Of a stretch of DNA of 64,000 nucleotides, positions 9,249 through 17,101 are shown piece by piece. The notes under the pieces were generated by a model. That model had not been told where the DNA came from and ran no database searches. It saw only the letters and a program-made list of their open reading frames with translations. The stretch covers positions 248,001 to 312,000 of the forward strand of contig JADMKE010000024.1 of NCBI GenBank assembly GCA_018780035.1, given 5' to 3'. Each line of letters begins with the position of its first letter. Positions within the stretch are counted from its first letter, which is position 1. This DNA comes from Candidatus Sericytochromatia bacterium (lineage in GTDB: Bacteria > Cyanobacteriota > Sericytochromatia > UBA7694). Made by a program: the position numbers and the translations under genes.

Positions 9249-9590
9249 TCAGGGTTTGAGATCTGGTTTTTGAGGCAAAGCGGTTGTCGCTTGTGGGGGA
9301 CTGGGTTGGTTAATCCAGTTCATCAAGTCACTTAAGCGGGTATATAAATTTTTCTTAAGCATTTGTTCATAATCGTTGCTGTTTTCGGTCTGTTGCATCA
9401 ATGCGCCAAATTGTTTGGCCAGGGGAATCCTGGGGGGTTTAACAGGGGTATACAAACGGGCAAATTCACTGGGACTAACCGCAGGTTTGGCAGGCGCAGC
9501 TGCCAGACTTTCTACAACTCTTGCGACAACTTTAAAATCCTCCTCGGGTAAATTTTCAATCAGGTCTAGAATCCGTTCACGTGATAACAT
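9249..9590 (-). CDS. Small hypothetical protein
   Basis: A 113-aa protein I do not recognise. The first 28 residues (RILDLIENLPEEDFKVVARVVESL) form an amphipathic helix pair like those of many short bacterial proteins that begin with an LIENLPEE segment. A Pro/Ala-rich linker follows, then a second helical block (NDYEQMLKKNLYTRLSDLMNWI) and a Pro-rich tail. No signal peptide or catalytic motif. It is divergent from the GT41 gene, and a 10-bp inverted repeat lies between their starts. Confidence 0.55.
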   Translation of the reverse strand: MLSRERILDLIENLPEEDFKVVARVVESLAAAPAKPAVSPSEFARLYTPVKPPRIPLAKQFGALMQQTENSNDYEQMLKKNLYTRLSDLMNWINQPSPPQATTALPQKPDLKP

Positions 9591-9615
9591 AGCTTTATCT
9601 CACACCTGTTCCTGA

Positions 9616-9644
9616 AATTGTAAAGTCAAACCTGCTTTACAATT
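9616..9644. promoter_or_regulatory. Inverted repeat between divergent genes
   Basis: A perfect 10-bp inverted repeat (AATTGTAAAG at 9616-9625, CTTTACAATT at 9635-9644) with a 9-bp spacer lies between the starts of the 113-aa protein gene and the GT41 gene. The position and symmetry suit a dimeric repressor operator, or an RNA hairpin in the leader of one gene. The following bases are not T-rich enough for a terminator. Function is inferred only from symmetry and place. Confidence 0.4.
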
Positions 9645-9712
9645 CTTAATGTTATCACACAAAACTTAATATCAAAAGAGCATCTGCTTTTTTTCTTTGG
9701 ACTGACAGATTT

Positions 9713-11374
9713 ATGAATCAACCTTCCAATCTCTTTTTCTCTGAAAGGCTTCAAAAGCAAGCTGAAACTGCTTTGTCTTTGCAGAATAATGGACAATTAC
9801 AACAAGCACGTGATATTTATCTTAAAATCTTGTCCGAACGACCCGATTTTGCTTCAGTCAGTTTTAATTTAGGCTTGAGTTATTACCCTGACCGAACCTC
9901 AACTGGGAAGGCCATTTTTTGGTTTGAACAGGTCCTTCAATACCACCCTCATCATCTCAAAGCCCGGATGCTCTTGGCAGAGTCCCTTTATTGGAATGGT
10001 GAGGTCGAAGCCTCATTGCGACTGATACTCAAAACCCTGCCCGAGACAGACCCGGAATTTTTTCAGGGCTGGAGCCAGACCGAGCAAAGACAGCTCCGAA
10101 ATAGGCAGTTCATGGCTGAGTCCTGGTTGCTCAAGTGTATCTATTCCCTCGGTAGTTTTGATGATCGTGATTTTTTAAAGGCCTTGCGCGCCTGGGGGCA
10201 ACGTTGGGCTGATCCCCTGACACCCACAGCCGAAGCAGGCACTTTTCAATTACCCGAATCGGGCAAACCTTTGCGAGTCGGGTATTTTTCCCAAGAGTTT
10301 GGGGGCTTTTCTTCAGGTTTTTTGATGTTGCCTCTTTTGTCCCACCACAATCGCCAGCAATTTGAATTCATCGCCTTTGCCGATGGCAATCATTCGGCCG
10401 AGCAAACACAGCGCTTCCGCTCCTATTTTCATACTTGGCACGATGTTCATGGTCTCTCACCAGATGCTTTAGTGGCGCTGATTCGGTCGGAAGAGATTGC
10501 AATTCTGGTTGACTTGGCGGGTCACACTCACCCAGAGGCCCTGTTGAACTTTGCCCGGAAACCCGCACCAGTGCAAATAACAGGCCTGGGTTTTGGCACC
10601 CCTGTGGCGATTCAAGCCATGGACGGATTTATCAGTGACGTCCAGATTTTTCCAACAGACCTTCAAGACTATTTACCCGAATCTGTCTTTTACCTGGATT
10701 CCGCAATCCATTGGCAGACCCCACCTCAACCGATCGCATTGCGGGTGCCGGCCTCAGATGTACCCTTTGTCTTTGGCTCAGCCAATGGCTTATATAAGCT
10801 GGATTTGCCCTGTTTAAAACTGTGGGCAGAAATCCTCAAACGCTGCCCTGAAGCTTTGCTTTGGCTCAAAGCGGCCCCTTTGGCCTGTGAGCTCAGTGCC
10901 AAACGTTTAATCCGCTTTTTTTCCAGCTTAGGGGTGGCTCCTGAGCGTTTAATCTTACAGGGAATTACCCCACCGGGACAGCACTTTGACCAATTTTACA
11001 ATGGCATTGACCTGGCGCTCGACCCTTTTCCTTATAATGGCGGCGTCACCAGTTGTGATGCGCTTTGGATGGGCGTTCCTGTCTTGAGCCTAAATGCGCG
11101 TAATCATTGCGGGGCCAGTATTTTAACCAGCTTAAACATGACCGAATTTTTGGCGGCGTCTGAGCAGAGCTACCTTGAAAAGGCCTGTAGGGCTTATCAA
11201 CAGCATATGGCTGATCCCACATCCTCAGTTTCGCGAAATCTTTCAGCCAAAAGGCAATTGCGCGAACGCCTGCAGGCTTCACCCATATGTCAAATGGAAA
11301 ATTATGCCCGTCAGGTTGAATCCGCCTATCTGAAGCTGTGGCAGCGCTACCTCACTCAAAGAAGTGCCGATTAG
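9713..11374 (+). CDS. TPR-containing O-GlcNAc-transferase-like glycosyltransferase (GT41)
   Basis: A 553-aa protein: TPR units in residues ~10-110, then a two-lobed GT-B catalytic region of the SPINDLY/OGT family. Supporting segments are LRVGYFSQEFGG at the start of lobe one, ILVDLAGHTHPEAL, the VQITGLGFGTP strand, and ALDPFPYNGGVTSCDALWMGVPVLSL in the UDP-binding lobe. Bacterial homologues transfer sugars to Ser/Thr of proteins such as adhesins or flagellins, or act on small glycans. The sugar donor and acceptor cannot be read from the sequence. Its stop overlaps the end of the convergent histidine-phosphatase gene by 4 nt. Confidence 0.88.
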   Translation: MNQPSNLFFSERLQKQAETALSLQNNGQLQQARDIYLKILSERPDFASVSFNLGLSYYPDRTSTGKAIFWFEQVLQYHPHHLKARMLLAESLYWNGEVEASLRLILKTLPETDPEFFQGWSQTEQRQLRNRQFMAESWLLKCIYSLGSFDDRDFLKALRAWGQRWADPLTPTAEAGTFQLPESGKPLRVGYFSQEFGGFSSGFLMLPLLSHHNRQQFEFIAFADGNHSAEQTQRFRSYFHTWHDVHGLSPDALVALIRSEEIAILVDLAGHTHPEALLNFARKPAPVQITGLGFGTPVAIQAMDGFISDVQIFPTDLQDYLPESVFYLDSAIHWQTPPQPIALRVPASDVPFVFGSANGLYKLDLPCLKLWAEILKRCPEALLWLKAAPLACELSAKRLIRFFSSLGVAPERLILQGITPPGQHFDQFYNGIDLALDPFPYNGGVTSCDALWMGVPVLSLNARNHCGASILTSLNMTEFLAASEQSYLEKACRAYQQHMADPTSSVSRNLSAKRQLRERLQASPICQMENYARQVESAYLKLWQRYLTQRSAD

Positions 11375-11976
11375 GGCAATTCTTGCAGATGCCCGAGATA
11401 ATTATTAAACAAAATCTGCCGGTATTTAGAATTGATATGCCAGAAATGAATGCCGGTATCCCCTGTTGCCAGGTAGATATTCACGTCTAAAGACAGATTT
11501 AAAAATGCCCGAAAGAGCATATTGATGCTGCCGCCATGGGCCACAATGCCGACCCGGTGGGCAGGGGGTGAACTGCAAAGTTCTGAGAAAAACTCTTCAA
11601 TCCGGGCCCGAAAGGCAATGTCAGACTCTCCGCCATGAATCTGTTCGTGTGGGCGACGACCTTCGGGGGGATAGGGGTACCTCTCCAAAGCTTCTGAACG
11701 CAACATTCCTGCCAATTTACCATTGTCGCGTTCCATTAAACGTTCATCACTGTGTACCTGCAATTGCAACGGACCTGCGATGATGTCAGCGCTTTCTCGG
11801 GCCCGCTTAAGGGGGCTGCAAATCACATGTTCAAGCGGATATTTGCGGTAGAGAAAAGCGGCGGCCAAACGGGCTTGGTATTTGCCCAATTCAGTCAGGC
11901 TAAAGTCAGCGCGGCCTTCGTGTCTTTCTTCGAGGTCGGCCTGGGATTGGCCATGGCGGATGATCAATAATTCCAT
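11371..11976 (-). CDS. Histidine phosphatase (phosphoglycerate-mutase-like)
   Basis: A 201-aa member of the histidine phosphatase superfamily. RHG (H8 as phosphohistidine nucleophile), the CSPLKRARESADI helix, an acidic residue in the ERDNGK segment and the second catalytic His in IVAHGGS are all present. Members range from cobalamin-pathway phosphatases to broad phosphatases, so the substrate is open. The gene starts 5 nt after the TPR gene at 11982-14153, so the two probably form an operon. A second family member lies at 15090-15743. Confidence 0.87.
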   Translation of the reverse strand: MELLIIRHGQSQADLEERHEGRADFSLTELGKYQARLAAAFLYRKYPLEHVICSPLKRARESADIIAGPLQLQVHSDERLMERDNGKLAGMLRSEALERYPYPPEGRRPHEQIHGGESDIAFRARIEEFFSELCSSPPAHRVGIVAHGGSINMLFRAFLNLSLDVNIYLATGDTGIHFWHINSKYRQILFNNYLGHLQELP

Positions 11977-11981
11977 CGGGG

Positions 11982-14153
11982 TTAGCTCTGTAATTGGGCC
12001 AGGGCTTCGCGGGCTTGGGCATTGCCCGGACTTTGGCTAAGTAAGTTTTGCCAGATCTGACGGGCTTGTAGGGGCTGGTTATTGCGCAAATAAGCCAAAC
12101 CCAGATTGTATCGGGCTTTTTCATGTTCAGGGTGACGGCTCAGCAGGGCTTCAAAAGCGGCAATGGCATTGGGCCATTGCCGTTGGTAAAACAGGCTGAG
12201 TGCCAGGTTGTATCGCAGGATCGGATTGTCACTGGCGATGTCCAGAGCCTGACTAAAAAAACGGCTGGCTCCTGGGTAATCACCATCCATGAGGGCGTAG
12301 CGGCCCAATTCACTTAAAAGTGCCAAATTGTGTTGCTCTGGATTGGCCAGGGGTGGATAACCACTGCTCAGTAAGTAGCGTTCAAAGGCTTGACGGGATT
12401 CATTTATCTGGTTCTGCGCTAAATAAATGCGAGCCAGCTTGAGATATGACCATGCTTTGTGAGCCCTGTCTTCGCCCGTCGCAAGGGTATAATAGCGGAT
12501 GGCTTCAGCCGTATTGCCCGAATCCGCTTCTACTTCACCCAGTTTAAAATACAAAGCCCCTTTGGGAATTTGTTCAGTGGCATCACTGCCAATTTTTTGC
12601 AATGCCATCAGTAAAAAGGGGCGGGCCTGTTCATATTGGCGACGGGTAAAATGGCTTTTGGCACGAACAAAGGCCAATGCGGCATTGTCGGGAAAAATAG
12701 CCTCGGCCTGTTTAAAATAATCCAGGGCCAAATCGGTTCTGCCATTGCGTGAATGGAAATAACCCAGCGTCATTTGACTGTAGCCAAACTGGGGGTTAAG
12801 AGCAATGCTCCGTTCTAACCAGCTTTGCACCTGGGCCTGTTCTGGGCCGCTGAGTTGGGCCCTTGCGGCCAAAAAATACAACAAAAAATTATTTGGGTCA
12901 AGACCAATTGCCGATTTAAAGGCTTCATTTGCTTTTGCATAGTCCTGATTGAGAACATAGATTTCCCCAATTCTGAGGGGAATCATGGAATAGTCTGGCA
13001 ACTGGGTCTGGGCCTTGCGCAATAAACTGAGTGCACTGGCTGTTTGGGGCTCTAGAGCCATTTGTGCCTGTTTGAGGTAGCGGCTCCCCAACGCAAACTG
13101 CACCCAGGGGTTGTTCATGTCTACTCCCAAGGATTCGAGTTCTGCCTGTTGTTTGATGGGATCTGCTTCACTGAAGCGCAGATAGGCCATAAGGCTGTCG
13201 ATGTCTTCTGGGTGAGATTTAAGGGTCTCGCGCAGGGTTTCAAGGCCTTTGCTGCGTTCTCCTCTGGCGATATATACATTGGCAAGGGCCGGATAAACTT
13301 GAGCGGGTGTAGCCCCTGAATTGAGTGCCTGTTGGGCCATTTGCAAAGAACGATCAAGCAGTGCCTGTCGTTCAGCGGGAACTTCCGTTTCTTGGGCTCT
13401 GCGGGCCAAGATATCTGCGGCACTTGCCTGGGCCGCAAAAAAGAGTGGATCCGCTTGGAGAGCGCTCTCCAAAAGACGCATGGCCGAAGCGAGATCTGCA
13501 TTGCTGCCACGCCGGGCTTGGTCGATGGCTTGCATATACAAGTTAAAGGCGCCACTATTGCCCGTGAGCGTAGGAAGGGTTAAATTCGGACTGATTTTGA
13601 GGCTGTTTAAAAACCGATTGGAGAGTTGGGATTGAAGTGCCAATACATCTTGGGCTGGGCCTTGAACCTGGGTGGTTAAGCTGGGATCAATTTGACCACT
13701 GACAACGTCCACCACGCGGGTATTGACCACCAAGGTCGGGCCAATTTTTTGATAATTGCCAATTAAAACTTTGGTAGCACCTAATATTTTGCCGAGTTCT
13801 GGTGCGGTCTGAGGGTCGACAAAGGCTGACTGGGTAAAACTCTGTTCTTGTAAAACAGCTTGAATCTGACTGCGTTCAATGACCTGCAAACTATTCACTT
13901 GGGTCAAGCTCATGGTCAGGCTTTCGGAAAAACTTTCTGCCATCCAGGCATCTTCTGGCATACGGGTGATATTTTTAAACGGCAAAATGACCATGCGCAT
14001 CGGTGAGGCGTTGTGAGGGGCTTGAGTGGCTGACTTTGGTTGCGCTTGGGCCTGAGAGGGGAGCTGTGCCATTTGGAGGGGGCTCAGCAACAAAAGTGCC
14101 AAAAGGGCCTTGCGGTAGTCCTTGGGCTCGTTGGGGAAGGAGAAGCTTTTCAT
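11982..14153 (-). CDS. Exported TPR protein with FlgO/CsgG-like domain
   Basis: A 723-aa protein with a signal peptide (residues ~1-38, YRKALLALLLLSPL then AQAQ). Residues ~50-210 form a FlgO/CsgG-like domain (MVILPFKNITR, AESFSESLTMSL, LGKILGATKVLIGNYQ, VVDVVSGQI). The remainder consists of about a dozen TPR units to the C-terminus. It is a full-length paralogue of the truncated gene at 1-2054, with alignable residues throughout the N-terminal domain. Likely periplasmic or outer-membrane associated. Role unknown; an assembly or secretion platform is a reasonable guess. The downstream histidine phosphatase is probably in the same transcript. Confidence 0.88.
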   Translation of the reverse strand: MKSFSFPNEPKDYRKALLALLLLSPLQMAQLPSQAQAQPKSATQAPHNASPMRMVILPFKNITRMPEDAWMAESFSESLTMSLTQVNSLQVIERSQIQAVLQEQSFTQSAFVDPQTAPELGKILGATKVLIGNYQKIGPTLVVNTRVVDVVSGQIDPSLTTQVQGPAQDVLALQSQLSNRFLNSLKISPNLTLPTLTGNSGAFNLYMQAIDQARRGSNADLASAMRLLESALQADPLFFAAQASAADILARRAQETEVPAERQALLDRSLQMAQQALNSGATPAQVYPALANVYIARGERSKGLETLRETLKSHPEDIDSLMAYLRFSEADPIKQQAELESLGVDMNNPWVQFALGSRYLKQAQMALEPQTASALSLLRKAQTQLPDYSMIPLRIGEIYVLNQDYAKANEAFKSAIGLDPNNFLLYFLAARAQLSGPEQAQVQSWLERSIALNPQFGYSQMTLGYFHSRNGRTDLALDYFKQAEAIFPDNAALAFVRAKSHFTRRQYEQARPFLLMALQKIGSDATEQIPKGALYFKLGEVEADSGNTAEAIRYYTLATGEDRAHKAWSYLKLARIYLAQNQINESRQAFERYLLSSGYPPLANPEQHNLALLSELGRYALMDGDYPGASRFFSQALDIASDNPILRYNLALSLFYQRQWPNAIAAFEALLSRHPEHEKARYNLGLAYLRNNQPLQARQIWQNLLSQSPGNAQAREALAQLQS

Positions 14154-14269
14154 GGTGGGCCTCGTATTTAACAGACGTGAGTGTGTCTAAAACAAAGATA
14201 ACATGTTTGGGCCGTTTCAGCGTCCTTTCTGCGAGACGAATTTGGGATTCTGTGCTATCCTGAGGGATG

Positions 14270-14293
14270 TCCTGAGCGGGCTTCCGGTCAGGA
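14270..14293 (+). promoter_or_regulatory. Leader hairpin upstream of the Ycf23 gene
   Basis: TCCTGA (14270-14275) pairs with TCAGGA (14288-14293), and inside it CGG pairs with CCG across a GCTT loop, with one G/G mismatch. It is followed by AAAAAAG, so it is not a terminator on this strand. It ends 38 nt before the GTG start of the Ycf23 gene and could be a 5'-UTR control element or a protein-binding site. Confidence 0.3.
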
Positions 14294-14331
14294 AAAAAGA
14301 ACTTTATAGATGCTTAAAAAGGAGCCTCCGC

Positions 14332-15015
14332 GTGACACATCCGACACTGACCCGTTTACTGGCCCAAAAACCCTTTCTCAAAGTGATTGCCGGGATTGAA
14401 AACTTTAATGCCGAGGAAATTCGGACCGTGGCACAGGCCGCTCAGGGCAACGCTGTTTCGATTGACCTCTCTGTTCATGCCGAGAGTGTCAAATGGGTCA
14501 AAGCCAATACGGATCTCTTGGTTTTTGTCTCTTCACTTTCTCCCGCTGAGCTTGCGGATTCCCTCGAATGGGGCACCGACTTGGTTGAACTGGGTAATTT
14601 TGCTCCCATTTATGAACGGGGTGCTTTAATTTCCCCCGAGATGGTTTTACAATGGACCCGCGAATTGACCACTTTGATTCAGGGCCGTGTTCCCGTCTGT
14701 GTGACGGTTCCGGGTGTACTCGATTTACAAACCCAAATTGATTTGGCCCGCCAAATCGAAGCTGCTGGGGCCGACCTGCTTCAAATTGAAAATATTTCCG
14801 GCGATCTGAGCCATGTGGCAGCCATTCGTGAGGCTGTTGGCATTCCTGTTTTGGTCAGTGGCAAGCTGCATGCGGGTAATCTGACTTCCGCGATTGCGAC
14901 TGGCGCCCAAGGCATTGGTGTGGGTGCCGCAATCCGTGCTGGTGGCGATCTCAATGGCATGAAAGCCATTCTGGTCGAAATTGCGTCTCAGCTCCAAGCT
15001 GCCGCAGTGATTTAA
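14332..15015 (+). CDS. ycf23: Ycf23 / DUF561 family protein
   Basis: A 227-aa TIM-barrel-like protein. The frame is open further upstream, but GTG at 14332 has AAGGAG seven bases before it and gives the normal family N-terminus. Ycf23 hallmarks: LKVIAGIENFNAEEI at the start, DLVELGNFAPIYERG in the middle, VTVPGVLDLQTQIDLARQIEAAGADLLQIE, and a C-terminal phosphate-binding-like ATGAQGIGVGAAIR. The family is conserved in cyanobacteria and red-algal/glaucophyte plastids. Its reaction is unknown, although the fold resembles ThiE/TrpC-like barrels. A strong terminator follows at 15028-15051. Confidence 0.88.
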   Translation: MTHPTLTRLLAQKPFLKVIAGIENFNAEEIRTVAQAAQGNAVSIDLSVHAESVKWVKANTDLLVFVSSLSPAELADSLEWGTDLVELGNFAPIYERGALISPEMVLQWTRELTTLIQGRVPVCVTVPGVLDLQTQIDLARQIEAAGADLLQIENISGDLSHVAAIREAVGIPVLVSGKLHAGNLTSAIATGAQGIGVGAAIRAGGDLNGMKAILVEIASQLQAAAVI

Positions 15016-15027
15016 TTTCTGTTTTAT

Positions 15028-15051
15028 CCCGGTGGGAATTCTCCCACCGGG
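15028..15051 (+). terminator. Intrinsic-terminator-like hairpin after ycf23
   Basis: CCCGGTGGGA (15028-15037) and TCCCACCGGG (15042-15051) form a perfect 10-bp stem with a 4-nt loop, 13 nt after the ycf23 stop. The trailing sequence (TTTGAGTTCGTTT) is only moderately T-rich, so termination may be partial and allow read-through into the histidine phosphatase gene. Confidence 0.7.
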
Positions 15052-15089
15052 TTTGAGTTCGTTTAAAAAGATTCAAAGGACACTGCGCT

Positions 15090-15743
15090 TTGGAAATTTT
15101 GCTGGTCAGACATGCTGAATCTGAAGGCAACCTGCGGGGCGTCATGCAGGGCCATGTGGATTATCCCCTCTCTGATCTGGGCCGACAACAGGCTGTCTGC
15201 GTTGCTGAATATCTCAAAACCCACTATGCTCAAGCTGCACCAGATTTTTTTCTGGCCAGTCCGCTTAAACGTGCTTACCAAACGGCAGAGACCATTGCTC
15301 ATGCACTTTCCATTTCTGACATCCTAACCGATGCGCGCCTTATTGAGGTCAGTTCAGGGATTTTTTCAGGGCTGACTTGGTCCGAAGCCCTGGAGCGACA
15401 CCCAGAAATCTGTGCCAAGTTTAAACAGGTTCGCGACTGGAGTGCGGTACCCGAAGGTGAATCCCGTGAATTACTCTGGGACCGCGCCCGCGCTTTTCTC
15501 GACCAAATTGCAGCCAACCACCCCCCCCATTCTCGGGGTGTCATGGTGACCCATGGTGGTTTTATTCGGGCGCTTTTGGGGGTCGTGGCTGGGGTTTCAC
15601 CGGCAGAGAATGTGTTTATCTGTATTGACAATACCTCTTTGAGCTTGGTTGGTTTGGAAGGTGCTCGCCGCTATATTCGGTATGTTAATCGGACCCAACA
15701 CCTGGCTGATTGTGAATTCAGCCCAGATTTTGTGCCTAAATGA
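15090..15743 (+). CDS. Histidine phosphatase (phosphoglycerate-mutase-like)
   Basis: 217 aa, starting at TTG 15090 with AGGA 9 nt upstream. This start puts RHA (H8) at the usual place. Other catalytic features are ASPLKRAYQTAET, the acidic residue in LIEVSSG and the second His in VTHGGFIRAL. Closer in pattern to the broad PhoE/GpmB-like phosphatases than to true glycolytic mutases. The substrate is not evident. Its stop overlaps the start of the barrel-protein gene (ATGA, 4 nt), so the two are translationally coupled. Confidence 0.87.
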   Translation: MEILLVRHAESEGNLRGVMQGHVDYPLSDLGRQQAVCVAEYLKTHYAQAAPDFFLASPLKRAYQTAETIAHALSISDILTDARLIEVSSGIFSGLTWSEALERHPEICAKFKQVRDWSAVPEGESRELLWDRARAFLDQIAANHPPHSRGVMVTHGGFIRALLGVVAGVSPAENVFICIDNTSLSLVGLEGARRYIRYVNRTQHLADCEFSPDFVPK

Positions 15744-16333
15744 TATCCGTACTCAGAGCTTGTCTTTCGTTGGGAATGGCTGTCAGTTTTGTCTATGCTG
15801 TTCCGCTTGCGTTACCCTTACAGCCGGTTTATGCTGCCTACGGTCTGGCTTTTTCCCAGGAAACTGTTTTTGCTCCTTTGGGAAAGCAGCGCGAACGTTT
15901 TGACAATACAGGGAAACGTATTATTGCCTTTGGGCGTGAAACAACCGAATTTATGGGGCTGGCTGGTTTTAGTGACCTCTCCCCCAATTGGCGCTTGCTT
16001 TATGGGCTGCAAACGGCATTGGCAGGCTACCCCCTGTTTAAATTCAGTGGCAGTTTGGCCTTTATGATTAACACCCCATATAACTTGCCGATGCGGCCCT
16101 ATCTCTTTCTGGGACTTGATCCTCTGGTTTCCGCAAATCCGGATTTGATGCCGTTTGGACTCGGAAGCCATGGGGGATTTGGGGTGGAATACAGTTGGAA
16201 CAACAGCTTGCACCTCAACCTTGAAGTGCGAAGCTATTTTAACAGCCCATATCAGGCCAAAGAGACAACTGAAATAGCACTCTGGCCGGGTGGGACCTTC
16301 AGTTTGGGTGGGCAGGCCGGTTTCTTTTTTTAG
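15740..16333 (+). CDS. Small outer-membrane-barrel-like exported protein
   Basis: A 197-aa protein with an N-terminal signal peptide (LRACLSLGMAVSFVYAVPLALPLQPVYA). The mature part alternates aromatic and small residues in short strands (WRLLYGLQTALAG, HLNLEVRSYF, GTFSLGGQAGFFF) and ends in Phe, as outer-membrane beta-barrels do for BAM recognition. No family name recognised. ATGA overlap with the histidine phosphatase gene suggests one transcript, continuing into the esterase gene 27 nt later. Confidence 0.65.
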   Translation: MISVLRACLSLGMAVSFVYAVPLALPLQPVYAAYGLAFSQETVFAPLGKQRERFDNTGKRIIAFGRETTEFMGLAGFSDLSPNWRLLYGLQTALAGYPLFKFSGSLAFMINTPYNLPMRPYLFLGLDPLVSANPDLMPFGLGSHGGFGVEYSWNNSLHLNLEVRSYFNSPYQAKETTEIALWPGGTFSLGGQAGFFF

Positions 16334-16360
16334 ATATGTGTGTGAGGTAAGAAGTTTAAA

Positions 16361-17101
16361 ATGCATATTGGATACCACCGTTGGTGGAGTTCCCAATTGG
16401 GACAAGAGATGGAACTCAAGGTCTATGGCAGTACTGGCAAACCGATGTTGGTCTTTCCGACTCAAGAAGGGCGCTTTTTTGAATTTGAGGACTTTGGCAT
16501 GGTTGAAGTCTGCAAGCCCTATATTGAATCGGGCCGCTTGCAAATTTACACAGTCGATGGCATCGATGCCCAGAGCTGGACTCACCCTCACATGCCGGTG
16601 CCAGCCAGAGTGGAACGCTACGAGCAATACGAAAGGTATGTCATCCAAGAGGTTTTACCATTTATACGGGAAAACAATCCTGGGCATCCCGAGCGGATTT
16701 TAACCACGGGTTGCTCTATGGGGGGGTATCATTCGGCCAATTTCTTTTTTAGACACCCTGATGTCTTTGATTCGCTGCTGGCCATCAGCGGCGTCTACGA
16801 CTTGCAACTGTTTATTGGTGATTATATGGACAGCCAAGTTTATTTCCACACACCCTTGTTTTATCTGCGTGGCTTAAAAGACCCAAAACAACTCAAGCTC
16901 TTGCGGGAAAGTCAGATCATTGTTTCGGTCGGCCAAGGGGCTTGGGAAGATAAAATGCTTGAAGACACCCACCAATTGGAGCGGATTTTGATCCACTTGG
17001 GCATACCGGCTTGGATCGACTATTGGGGGCATGATGTCAATCACGATTGGCCTTGGTGGCGCAAAAAAATGAACTATTTTTTAATGCATCTCAAGATTTA
17101 A
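16361..17101 (+). CDS. Esterase-D-like alpha/beta hydrolase
   Basis: A 246-aa alpha/beta hydrolase of the putative-esterase (esterase D/antigen 85-like) group. The nucleophile elbow is GCSMGG with S119. The C-terminal His is probably in YWGHDVNHDW, and an acidic residue lies in the segment before it. Early aromatic residues (YHRWWSSQLGQEMELKVYG) match the first strands of the family. Likely a carboxylesterase or acyl-transfer enzyme in the cytoplasm, as no signal peptide is seen. Its stop overlaps the end of the convergent HD-GYP gene by 4 nt. GAGG before the ATG supports the start. Confidence 0.82.
   Translation: MHIGYHRWWSSQLGQEMELKVYGSTGKPMLVFPTQEGRFFEFEDFGMVEVCKPYIESGRLQIYTVDGIDAQSWTHPHMPVPARVERYEQYERYVIQEVLPFIRENNPGHPERILTTGCSMGGYHSANFFFRHPDVFDSLLAISGVYDLQLFIGDYMDSQVYFHTPLFYLRGLKDPKQLKLLRESQIIVSVGQGAWEDKMLEDTHQLERILIHLGIPAWIDYWGHDVNHDWPWWRKKMNYFLMHLKI

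Noticed and set aside
15818..16648. Minus-strand frame of 276 codons across the barrel and esterase genes
   Set aside because: It spans two real genes on the other strand and has no family likeness.
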